Part shown: piece by piece, positions 57,496 to 64,000 of the stretch | Position numbering within the stretch: the first letter of the stretch is position 1 | Layout: each line of letters opens with the position of its first letter | Origin: Paludibacter propionicigenes WB4 | GTDB lineage: Bacteria > Bacteroidota > Bacteroidia > Bacteroidales > Paludibacteraceae | Assembly (NCBI RefSeq): GCF_000183135.1 | Contig: NC_014734.1 | Coordinates: 2,542,001-2,606,000 of the forward strand | Direction of reading: 5' to 3' | Length of the DNA: 64,000 bases | The notes under the pieces: model-generated | The model's input: the letters and a program-made list of their open reading frames with translations, nothing else | Database searches by the model: none | What the model was told of the DNA's origin: nothing | Program-made: the position numbers and the translations under genes

Positions 57496-60006
57496 TTATT
57501 TGCTTGTAATCACAAGCTGTTGCGTTGGTAATCCTTCTACCGAAGCTTTTAGCGTAATGTTTCCGGCTTTCCCGTTCGACTGTACAATGGCCAGACACTT
57601 CCCAAAGAAAAGATGGCGTTCATTCTTCTTTAGCGATACGTGGTCGTTTTGATCCCCGTTGTCAGTACTGACAATGCTGCCTTCACCTTCGACAGAGAAT
57701 TTTACTAGTTTATCGGCCAGTGGAGAGGCAACCCCATTTTTATCTAAGAGTTCAACCGTAACATAGGACAAATCGTCTCCATCGGATGATATGGTAGGAC
57801 GGTCGGCACTCAAACGTATGCTAACAGCTTCTCCGGCAGTTTTTATTTCCTTGGTCAGTACTTCTTTTCCACCCTTACGAGAAACAGCTTTTAAAGTGCC
57901 GGGAGTATAAGGTACGCGCCACATCACGTGTAAGTCATCGCCTTTCTTGCTTCGTTTACCCAGCGATTGTCCATTGAGATACAATTCCACTTCATCGGCG
58001 TTATTATAGTAAGCCCAAACATCTACAGTTTGTCCGGGATTCCAGTTCCAGTGCGGATAAATATATAACACGTTTTTGGTTGTCCATTCGCTTTGGTACA
58101 TATAATAAATATCTTTAGGAAATCCGGCTAAGTCCACGATACCAAAGAATGAGCTGCGGGATGGCCACCAGTAAGGAGTCGGTTCGCCCAGATAATCGAA
58201 GCCGGTCCAGATATATTGTCCGGCAATGTGGTCATATTTCTTCACAAGTTTCCATGTCGTTTCGTGGGTAGAGCCCCAGGGGGCACGGCTATTATCGTAT
58301 GCCGAGCATTTTTGCAACGGATTGTTGAATGGTTTGTCCCATCTTTCAGGCCAAATATTCACACTATCCGAAGGCATCAGATAAAACCCGCGAGATTGTA
58401 ATGAGGAAACTGATTCTGTTACGAAGAATGGCGTTTTAGGGAAACGGTCGGTTATTTTTTCGAACTCATTTTCATGATAATTAAATCCGATCAAATCCAT
58501 TGATTCTGATTTAAATAGTGGATTATTATCTTCAGTTCCATTACAAGCAGCAGATACCGGACGGGTAGGGTCTGCATCTTTTGTTACATCAACCAGATGG
58601 CTGGTAAGCAAGGCGAATTTGCCCAATCTGCCGAGTCGAACATCTTCTGTATCGGCAACCTTTCTGTTGTTCAGCAACACATTGGCTGTTTGTAAGTCCA
58701 TTTCTTTAGAAGCTCCTTCTCCCCACTGTTCTCCCACTTCATTGCCTATGCTCCAGATAAAAATCGAAGGATGATTTCTGTCACGTTTAACCATGTCCGT
58801 TAAATCACGTACGTGCCATTCGGCAAAATCGCGGGAATAATCGTTACTGGTTTTCTGTTTCAACCACATATCAAATGCTTCGTCCATAACAATAAAGCCC
58901 ATTTTATCGCACAGGTCAAGTAATTCCGGAGCCGGAGGATTATGCGATGTGCGAATTCCGTTACAACCCATCTCCTTTAAAATCTGCAACTGGCGTTCGA
59001 TAGCGCGGGTATTTACTGCTGCACCCAGCGCCCCTAAGTCGTGATGATTGCACACTCCATTTATTTTTACCCGCTTGCCATTGAGTATAAATCCTTTTTT
59101 CACATCAAATTTGAACGAGCGAATACCCACATTGGTGGCGTATTCGTCGGTTTGACGACCGGCAACATAAGTGCGCGTAACTAGCTTGTAGAGATATGGA
59201 TTTTCGATGTTCCACAACTTAGGATTGCTTACAATAATTCTTTGAAGATATTGTTGCGCTACTCCTGTATTTACGTACAACGGACCGTCAACTTTGCTTA
59301 CCAGTTTCCCCTGAGCATCGTATAGTGATTGCTCAACTCTGACTGTTTTAAGGTTCTTGTCATCGTTTTTAATTGTGGTTTGAATGGCTATCTCGGCACT
59401 GGTGGCTGAGACCACAGGTGTGGTGACATAAGTTCCCCAATGATCGACGTGAACAGGATTGGTGGTGGTTAACCAGACATTGCGGTAAATGCCCGAACCG
59501 GAATACCAGCGCGAGTTAGGTTGTTTAGAGTTATCTGCTTTTACAGCAATTACATTGGAAGCGCCAAACTTGATATAGGGCGTCAAATCATACTGAAATG
59601 AAGAATAGCCGTACGGACGTTTCCCGAGCCAGGTGCCATTAATCCACACCTCACTGTTTCTGTATACTCCATCGAAGTCGATAAATATCCGTTTGTTCTT
59701 ATCTTTACTGTCTACGGTGAATGTTTTACGATACCAGCCTAATCCGCCTGGTAATGCTCCGCCTCCCGGACTTGCCGGAAAGTCTTTTCCAAAATCAGAT
59801 TCAATGCTCCAGTCGTGCGGGAGATTAAGCGATCGCCATTTAGAGTCGTCAAAAGACACCTGAGATGCATTGAGTGTGCTATCGGCTAATGTAAATTTCC
59901 AGTTCTTATTAAAGCTTTGAACTCTGTTGATTTCTTTTGTAGAACCAGCACCCCATACAGTAGCGCAGAGCGAGATAAAAATCAAAAGCGAATTAAGTTT
60001 TTTCAT
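57496..60006 (-). CDS. Glycoside hydrolase family 2 beta-galactosidase, secreted
   Basis: This 836-residue protein has a signal peptide ending VWGA and an N-terminal sugar-binding jelly roll (NLPHDWSIES ... GGLGWYRKTF). An Ig-like domain and the GH2 barrel follow, with acid/base E423 in IWSIGNEVG and nucleophile E531 in FVTESVSS. The C-terminus has a DUF4982-like domain and a bacterial Ig-like domain (VSIRLSADRPTISSDGDDLSYVTVEL). It should release beta-galactose in the periplasm or at the surface. The downstream galM and galK genes would use the released galactose. Confidence 0.92.
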   Translation of the reverse strand: MKKLNSLLIFISLCATVWGAGSTKEINRVQSFNKNWKFTLADSTLNASQVSFDDSKWRSLNLPHDWSIESDFGKDFPASPGGGALPGGLGWYRKTFTVDSKDKNKRIFIDFDGVYRNSEVWINGTWLGKRPYGYSSFQYDLTPYIKFGASNVIAVKADNSKQPNSRWYSGSGIYRNVWLTTTNPVHVDHWGTYVTTPVVSATSAEIAIQTTIKNDDKNLKTVRVEQSLYDAQGKLVSKVDGPLYVNTGVAQQYLQRIIVSNPKLWNIENPYLYKLVTRTYVAGRQTDEYATNVGIRSFKFDVKKGFILNGKRVKINGVCNHHDLGALGAAVNTRAIERQLQILKEMGCNGIRTSHNPPAPELLDLCDKMGFIVMDEAFDMWLKQKTSNDYSRDFAEWHVRDLTDMVKRDRNHPSIFIWSIGNEVGEQWGEGASKEMDLQTANVLLNNRKVADTEDVRLGRLGKFALLTSHLVDVTKDADPTRPVSAACNGTEDNNPLFKSESMDLIGFNYHENEFEKITDRFPKTPFFVTESVSSLQSRGFYLMPSDSVNIWPERWDKPFNNPLQKCSAYDNSRAPWGSTHETTWKLVKKYDHIAGQYIWTGFDYLGEPTPYWWPSRSSFFGIVDLAGFPKDIYYMYQSEWTTKNVLYIYPHWNWNPGQTVDVWAYYNNADEVELYLNGQSLGKRSKKGDDLHVMWRVPYTPGTLKAVSRKGGKEVLTKEIKTAGEAVSIRLSADRPTISSDGDDLSYVTVELLDKNGVASPLADKLVKFSVEGEGSIVSTDNGDQNDHVSLKKNERHLFFGKCLAIVQSNGKAGNITLKASVEGLPTQQLVITSK

Positions 60007-60235
60007 GGATTGATATTTTTTTTATTGTGATATTAAAAGGCATTTTGATATTCTTTAATGCCAAATTTTTAAGGTGTTGAATAATCAACGCTCATAACGA
60101 GCAAAGTACGAGAAAATTTTTGAGCTGTCAAAGTATTATTGAAACAAAATGCTGTCTGCATAGGTGTATCGGGTTAACAATGAGGGGTGAAATCTGATAA
60201 TTTGTTTAAGGAGAGAAAATCAAATTCTTGAAAAC

Positions 60236-60268
60236 AAAAAATGGTGAGCTTTATTCTCACCATTTTTT
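60236..60268 (-). terminator. Terminator of the galK-galM operon
   Basis: AAAAATGGTGAG pairs with CTCACCATTTTT across a short loop, 22 bases past the galM stop on the minus strand. Confidence 0.88.
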
Positions 60269-60289
60269 GTTTTTAATTGAATCCTATGC

Positions 60290-61330
60290 TTATTCAACAC
60301 TGAATTTATACACACACCATTCGTCGTATTTTTCGCCGGGACGAAGCACAGGACTTGGGAAGTGAGCAATGTTCGGTGAGTTAGGGAAACCTTGTGTTTC
60401 TAGGCAAATGGCATCCTGACGATCGTATATTTTACCTTCTTTTCCTACAATTTTATCCATCCAGTTGCCTGAGTAAACCTGCAATCCGGGTTGTGTGGTG
60501 AAAGTTTCCATCTTACGTCCGCTGGTAGGTTCGTAAACAGTACCTGCCCAAGCTAATTCGCCTGCCTGATTTTTAATGATACACCAGTTATTATCAATAC
60601 CCCAACCCGGAACAAATGCTTCGTGATCCACACGTTCGTCAATTACCGTTGGTTTGCGGAAATCGAATGGAGTACCTTCTACCGGTCTGATCTCGCCTGA
60701 CAAAGCAAAAGAATCATCCAATACAGTATAAAAATCGGCATTGATTTGCAATTGATGATCGCGGATAGTTCCGTTTCCGGCACCTTTCAGGTTGAAGTAC
60801 GAGTGATTGGTCAACCCAATGATGGTTGCTTTGTCGGTAGTAGCTTCATAATGAATTTTTACTTCGTTTTCATCAGTCAAAATGTAGGTACAGGTAACTG
60901 TCAGATTACCGGGGTAACCTTCTTCACCATCGGGCGAGAAAAGTTCCAACACCAATTCTTGTTGCGAAACGGATTTTACAGTCCAGACCTTTTCGTTATA
61001 GCCGTGAATTCCTCCGTGTAGCGAGTTTGTTCCATTATTCACCGGAAGTTGATAATCTACACCGTCGAGTGTAAATTTACCATCTTTGATACGGTTGGCA
61101 AATCGACCGCAAACGGCACCGAAATAGATTTCTTTTTCGATAACTTCTTCCAAGGTGTCGAAAGCCATCACTACATCGTCAAATTTACCGTTTTTATCGG
61201 GAACTATCAAGCGTATAATTTTAGCACCATAGTTGGTAATGTCAACAGACACCCCCTTCTTGTTGAACAATGTGTAAAGCGATACCGGTTTACCGTTCAG
61301 TTCCAATTCCAATTCTTTTACTGTTTTCAT
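60290..61330 (-). CDS. galM: Aldose 1-epimerase (mutarotase)
   Basis: This 346-residue cytoplasmic enzyme interconverts the alpha and beta anomers of galactose and glucose, the first step of the Leloir pathway. Family motifs are GRFANRI, NSLHGGIHG (His), GLTNHSYFNL (His) and the late CLETQGFPNSPN (Glu). Length is typical. It lies 90 bases downstream of galK in the same orientation. Confidence 0.95.
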   Translation of the reverse strand: MKTVKELELELNGKPVSLYTLFNKKGVSVDITNYGAKIIRLIVPDKNGKFDDVVMAFDTLEEVIEKEIYFGAVCGRFANRIKDGKFTLDGVDYQLPVNNGTNSLHGGIHGYNEKVWTVKSVSQQELVLELFSPDGEEGYPGNLTVTCTYILTDENEVKIHYEATTDKATIIGLTNHSYFNLKGAGNGTIRDHQLQINADFYTVLDDSFALSGEIRPVEGTPFDFRKPTVIDERVDHEAFVPGWGIDNNWCIIKNQAGELAWAGTVYEPTSGRKMETFTTQPGLQVYSGNWMDKIVGKEGKIYDRQDAICLETQGFPNSPNIAHFPSPVLRPGEKYDEWCVYKFSVE

Positions 61331-61332
61331 TT

Positions 61333-61412
61333 TTTAGTTGATTAGTTGATTAGCTGATTGGTTAATTAGTTTGTTGGTTGTTGAAATCCAAAACCATTCA
61401 ACCAATTAACCA
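61333..61412. repeat. Short simple-sequence repeats between galK and galM
   Basis: Degenerate units of the type TTAGTTGATTAG / CTGATTGGTTAATTAG are followed by the complementary type CAACCAATTAACCAGTTAACC. The two halves form an imperfect inverted repeat within the operon spacer. Confidence 0.5.
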
Positions 61413-61420
61413 GTTAACCA

Positions 61421-62581
61421 TTACCCGATTTTACAAGCTCCGTTACCAATTTCGGCAATATAGAACTCCGGTTTGATACCAATTTTGGCTTCGTAAGCTG
61501 CGCCTACTTCTTTGATAAAGGTGTCGATAGCTTCGTCTTTTACCAACGAAACGGTACATCCACCAAAACCACCACCGGTCATGCGTGAACCGATAACGCC
61601 ATCAATTTTCCAGGCTTCGGCAGCCATTGTGTCCAGTTCTGGTCCGGTTACTTCGTAATCGTCGCGCAATGAAACGTGCGAAGCATTCATCAATTGTCCG
61701 AACAATGTCAAATCTCCGGCTTTCAATGCTTTTACCGCATCGCTGGTGCGTTGAACTTCGCCTACCACGTGACGGGCACGCTTGTGAGCTACAGGATCGG
61801 TAATGGCCGATTCGATAGATTTAAATTCGGCTTCGGTCAATTCGGCCAGATATTTCAACGGACGCACTTTGTTTAGTTGCTCAACGGCCAGTTTACATTC
61901 CGCAACGCGTTGGTTGTATGCACCTGAATCCAATTTGTGTGGACTGTGGGTATTGGAGATAAGTATTTTTACGCCTTCCAGTTTTACAGGTACCAATTCA
62001 AACTCCAGGGTATCGCAGTTCAGGTGGATAGCATGATCTTTGGCACCATTAGCCGAAGCAAACTGATCCATAATACCGCAGTTTACCAATGCAAATTCGT
62101 GTTCCGATTTTTGACCGATTTGAGCAAGAACGGTACGGTTGAAACCTGTTTCCAGTTGGTCGTTGAATGCATAGGCAGTAACTACCTCCAAAGCAGCCGA
62201 CGATGAAAGTCCGGCACCGTTAGGCACATTACCCCAAATTAAAATATCATAACCCTCCGTAATAGCTACCCCACGTTTTACGAATTGAGCAATAACGCCC
62301 AGCGGGTAATTAACCCACGATTTGTCAAGTGGAGTAGTGAGTTGGTCGAATCCGAGCGAAATAATTTCAGGTTGATTTAATGATTTGAAATTGATTACTT
62401 TTTTATCGTTCTTAGCCAACAATAAGTAAGTCCCAAAGCTCAAAGCACATGGGAAAACAGAACCACCGTTGTAGTCGGTGTGTTCGCCAATAAGATTTAC
62501 ACGTCCGGGAGAAAAATAAACGGCCTCAGCAGTTTTGCCATAAGCCGATTGGAAAGCTGATTTTAATTCTTGAACTGTCAT
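61421..62581 (-). CDS. galK: Galactokinase
   Basis: This 386-residue GHMP kinase phosphorylates galactose at C1. The galactokinase signature GRVNLIGEHTDYNGG lies near the N-terminus. The ATP-binding motif is GAGLSSSAALEV, and motif 3 is TGGGFGGCT. I chose the ATG at 62581 (MTVQELKSAFQ); an upstream ATG at 62614 adds 11 residues that include no conserved sequence. It is first in the galK-galM operon and is supplied by the GH2 beta-galactosidase just downstream. Confidence 0.96.
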   Translation of the reverse strand: MTVQELKSAFQSAYGKTAEAVYFSPGRVNLIGEHTDYNGGSVFPCALSFGTYLLLAKNDKKVINFKSLNQPEIISLGFDQLTTPLDKSWVNYPLGVIAQFVKRGVAITEGYDILIWGNVPNGAGLSSSAALEVVTAYAFNDQLETGFNRTVLAQIGQKSEHEFALVNCGIMDQFASANGAKDHAIHLNCDTLEFELVPVKLEGVKILISNTHSPHKLDSGAYNQRVAECKLAVEQLNKVRPLKYLAELTEAEFKSIESAITDPVAHKRARHVVGEVQRTSDAVKALKAGDLTLFGQLMNASHVSLRDDYEVTGPELDTMAAEAWKIDGVIGSRMTGGGFGGCTVSLVKDEAIDTFIKEVGAAYEAKIGIKPEFYIAEIGNGACKIG

Positions 62582-62629
62582 TATCAGATAATTTATTAAT
62601 TGTATTTTATACATTTATTCATTAGCACA

Positions 62630-62637
62630 CAAAAATA
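62630..62637 (-). promoter_or_regulatory. -7 element of the galK-galM operon
   Basis: Minus-strand TATTTTTG lies 49 bases before the galK ATG. No clear -33 TTG is present. Confidence 0.45.
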
Positions 62638-62777
62638 ATCTAAAATAGGGTGAGTGGTAAGAAATAAATCATGTTGTAGAACATAATTTTTGAAAAATAA
62701 CATGCATTAAATTCTCGTTAAATTCCTAAATAAATATTTTGCCTACTAATTATTTAAAATCAGCGGATTGAATAAAA

Positions 62778-62810
62778 AAAGCCGATACACTTTTGCAGTG
62801 CTTCGGCTTT
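62778..62810 (-). terminator. Terminator of the second sigma-factor operon
   Basis: AAAGCCGA (62778-62785) pairs with TCGGCTTT (62803-62810), with an inner CAC/GTG. Seven A at the left give T on the minus strand. Confidence 0.82.
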
Positions 62811-62837
62811 AAAATTAAGGAATTTATGTTTCTATTT

Positions 62838-63158
62838 TTAAATGAGTCTGTATTGTTTTTTTTGTACGAAATAATATGCTGCAGAACCAACCAACGGAAA
62901 ACAAAAAACTCCGGTAATCAGATAATTGATAGGTATATGTGTAATGTAAGCCATCAGGTTTTGGAACAAGCCGGAGCGAATTCCGAGTAAAAGTGAAATA
63001 GTCATTCCAACTAAGGCAAAAACCCAAACTATCCAGGTACGATCCTTCTGTTCAGGAAGTCTCTGAGAGACGCGTCTGGAAAATCCGATATCGTCAATTT
63101 CCTTTTTCTGGTCACTGAAAAATTTTTTCAGCATGATGTCAGTTTCGTTAGTTTTCAT
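62838..63158 (-). CDS. DUF5056-like membrane protein (possible anti-sigma)
   Basis: This 106-residue protein has a cytoplasmic N-terminus (ETDIMLKKFFSDQKKEIDDIGFSRRVSQRLPEQ) and two transmembrane helices (IVWVFALVGMTISLLLGI and YLITGVFCFPLVGSAAYYF). The LKxFFxxQKxEIxDxGFxRRVxxxLPE pattern resembles DUF5056 proteins, which accompany ECF sigma factors in Bacteroidales. The start overlaps the sigma gene's end by 11 bases. It parallels the small membrane protein at 21848. Confidence 0.75.
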   Translation of the reverse strand: MKTNETDIMLKKFFSDQKKEIDDIGFSRRVSQRLPEQKDRTWIVWVFALVGMTISLLLGIRSGLFQNLMAYITHIPINYLITGVFCFPLVGSAAYYFVQKKQYRLI

Positions 63159-63690
63159 ATCCTGCTTGTTTTAGATAGACACTTAATTTTTCTTTCCCTT
63201 TCAGGATGTAGGTTTTTGCCGTTCCGAGCGGGCAATTCATTATTCGGGCAATATCTTTGTGCGTTTTATCCTCCATATAAAACAATAAAACAGCCGTTTG
63301 TTCTTCTTTACGCAATATCCTTAATGCTTTGTGAATATCCATTTTTTCGGCTGAAAATTCGTTGAGCGTTTGATGCTGATAATCTATTTGCTCGTTATCA
63401 ATATCATCATAGTGCTTCCGAGCCCGCGCAGAATCATAGAACACATTATAAGCAATTCTGTAAAGCCACGTTGAAAAACCCGATATTCCTTTGAAAGCTG
63501 ATATATTCAGGTAGGCTTTGATAAAGGTTTCCTGTGCCAGATCGTCGCTTAACTGACTATCGCCCATAGTCAGGTTCAGAAAGAACCGACGTATGGACGA
63601 CTGGTATTTACAGGTTAGTTTATCAAATGCTTTTTTATCTCCAAGTAATGCAACCTGTGTCACCCAACGGATGTCCTCAGCGTTGCTCAT
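63148..63690 (-). CDS. RNA polymerase ECF sigma factor
   Basis: This 180-residue sigma-70 family protein has region 2 (DSQLSDDLAQETFIKAYLNIS...FSTWLYRIAYNVFYDSARARK) and region 4 (THKDIARIMNCPLGTAKTYILKGKEKL). I chose the ATG at 63690 (MSNAEDIRWV); the frame is open to 63759 but the extra residues are not sigma-like. The gene overlaps the upstream membrane-protein gene by 14 bases and the downstream one by 11, so the three form a tightly coupled operon. Confidence 0.92.
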   Translation of the reverse strand: MSNAEDIRWVTQVALLGDKKAFDKLTCKYQSSIRRFFLNLTMGDSQLSDDLAQETFIKAYLNISAFKGISGFSTWLYRIAYNVFYDSARARKHYDDIDNEQIDYQHQTLNEFSAEKMDIHKALRILRKEEQTAVLLFYMEDKTHKDIARIMNCPLGTAKTYILKGKEKLSVYLKQAGYEN

Positions 63691-63982
63691 CGCTGTTTCC
63701 TGTTGTATTGGTTTTAGGTTTTTCCAGGTAATGAACCAGTAAATAACCAATACCAACAAAGGTTGGAACTATACCTATTATCAGACCATTTTTGTGATCC
63801 ATTACAACAAATGAAATGAGTATTGCTATCCCAACAACGAGCCACAGTATTCCTTTTTTCAAATCGGAAACCGGATTAGTTTTCTTCGGCTCATCAAAAA
63901 AATGATCGGGAACACTTTGCCCCATTTCTAACGATTTGGTGTAAAGATCGTAGCGGCGTTTGGCTTCTTCTTTCTTTGACAT
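63677..63982 (-). CDS. Small membrane protein at the head of the sigma-factor operon
   Basis: This 101-residue protein has a cytoplasmic N-terminus of about 42 residues (KKEEAKRRYDLYTKSLEMGQSVPDHFF), two helices (GILWLVVGIAILISFVVM and GLIIGIVPTFVGIGYLLVHYL) and a short hydrophilic tail. It resembles DUF6249-type proteins found beside ECF sigma genes, like the one at 22915. The function is unknown. The 18 bases beyond it reach the window end. Confidence 0.7.
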   Translation of the reverse strand: MSKKEEAKRRYDLYTKSLEMGQSVPDHFFDEPKKTNPVSDLKKGILWLVVGIAILISFVVMDHKNGLIIGIVPTFVGIGYLLVHYLEKPKTNTTGNSDEQR

Positions 63983-64000
63983 CGACGTTAGATAAATAAT

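Noticed and set aside
1-64000. tRNA, rRNA, insertion sequences, known riboswitches, replication origin
   Set aside because: Reading the intergenic regions on both strands I saw no cloverleaf, rRNA segment, transposase frame or recognisable riboswitch core. Absence by eye is not proof.

Overview
The window looks like chromosomal DNA of a member of the Bacteroidota, most likely order Bacteroidales. The evidence is internal. Three large proteins end in type IX secretion (T9SS) sorting domains. There is a hybrid two-component system (HTCS). TAnnTTTG-type -7 promoter elements recur, and Shine-Dalgarno sequences are mostly absent. Families largely confined to this phylum (DUF6261-like, DUF5056-like, DUF6249-like) are present. 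I cannot name the genus with confidence.

Layout. 1-2010: end of a TonB-domain gene, a 650-base non-coding stretch built from two structured intergenic repeats, a hemerythrin-like protein and a small Tat-exported protein. 2097-3107: asd. 3361-10794: a 2477-residue T9SS surface protein with eight tandem Ig-like plus lamin-tail modules on an almost exact 807-bp period. 11020-14039: four FKBP-type genes in a row, one of which has lost its catalytic domain. 14306-21458: housekeeping genes (Lrp/AsnC regulator, trpS, Cof-type phosphatase, ppnP, esterase, pckA) with two unknown genes. 21848-23328: an ECF sigma factor, a small membrane protein overlapping it, and a divergent DUF6249-like protein. 23479-27377: a BspA/FN3-like T9SS protein.

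27761-46365 is a glycan-utilisation region: GH3, GH39, GH31 and GH3 in one minus-strand operon, an outer-membrane barrel, an HTCS regulator, a divergent GH31 with a PA14 insert, and an MFS transporter. GH2, galM and galK follow at 57496-62581. The enzyme set would suit a galactosylated and xylosylated beta-glucan such as xyloglucan, but no SusC/SusD pair is present.

46432-55310, all on the minus strand, is the least familiar part. A T9SS protein with a 58-residue LDNEISL peptide lies at the 3' end. Next come a periplasmic-binding-fold protein without a signal peptide, a tail-collar (MdpB-like) protein and a DUF6261-like protein. Then comes a compact AT-rich cassette: a 79-residue precursor-like peptide with a strong ribosome site, a radical SAM/SPASM maturase, a 66-residue peptide and a cystatin-like 91-residue protein. 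I read the cassette as an undescribed RiPP-type locus. The precursor gene sits between perfect 14-bp inverted repeats.

Three genes (HTCS, radical SAM maturase, 1290-residue T9SS protein) each have an N-terminus displaced by exactly one missing base in an A/T run. Adding one base restores an intact protein in each case. This points either to homopolymer errors in the assembly or to phase-variable tracts. The window ends with a second ECF sigma operon (62838-63982).
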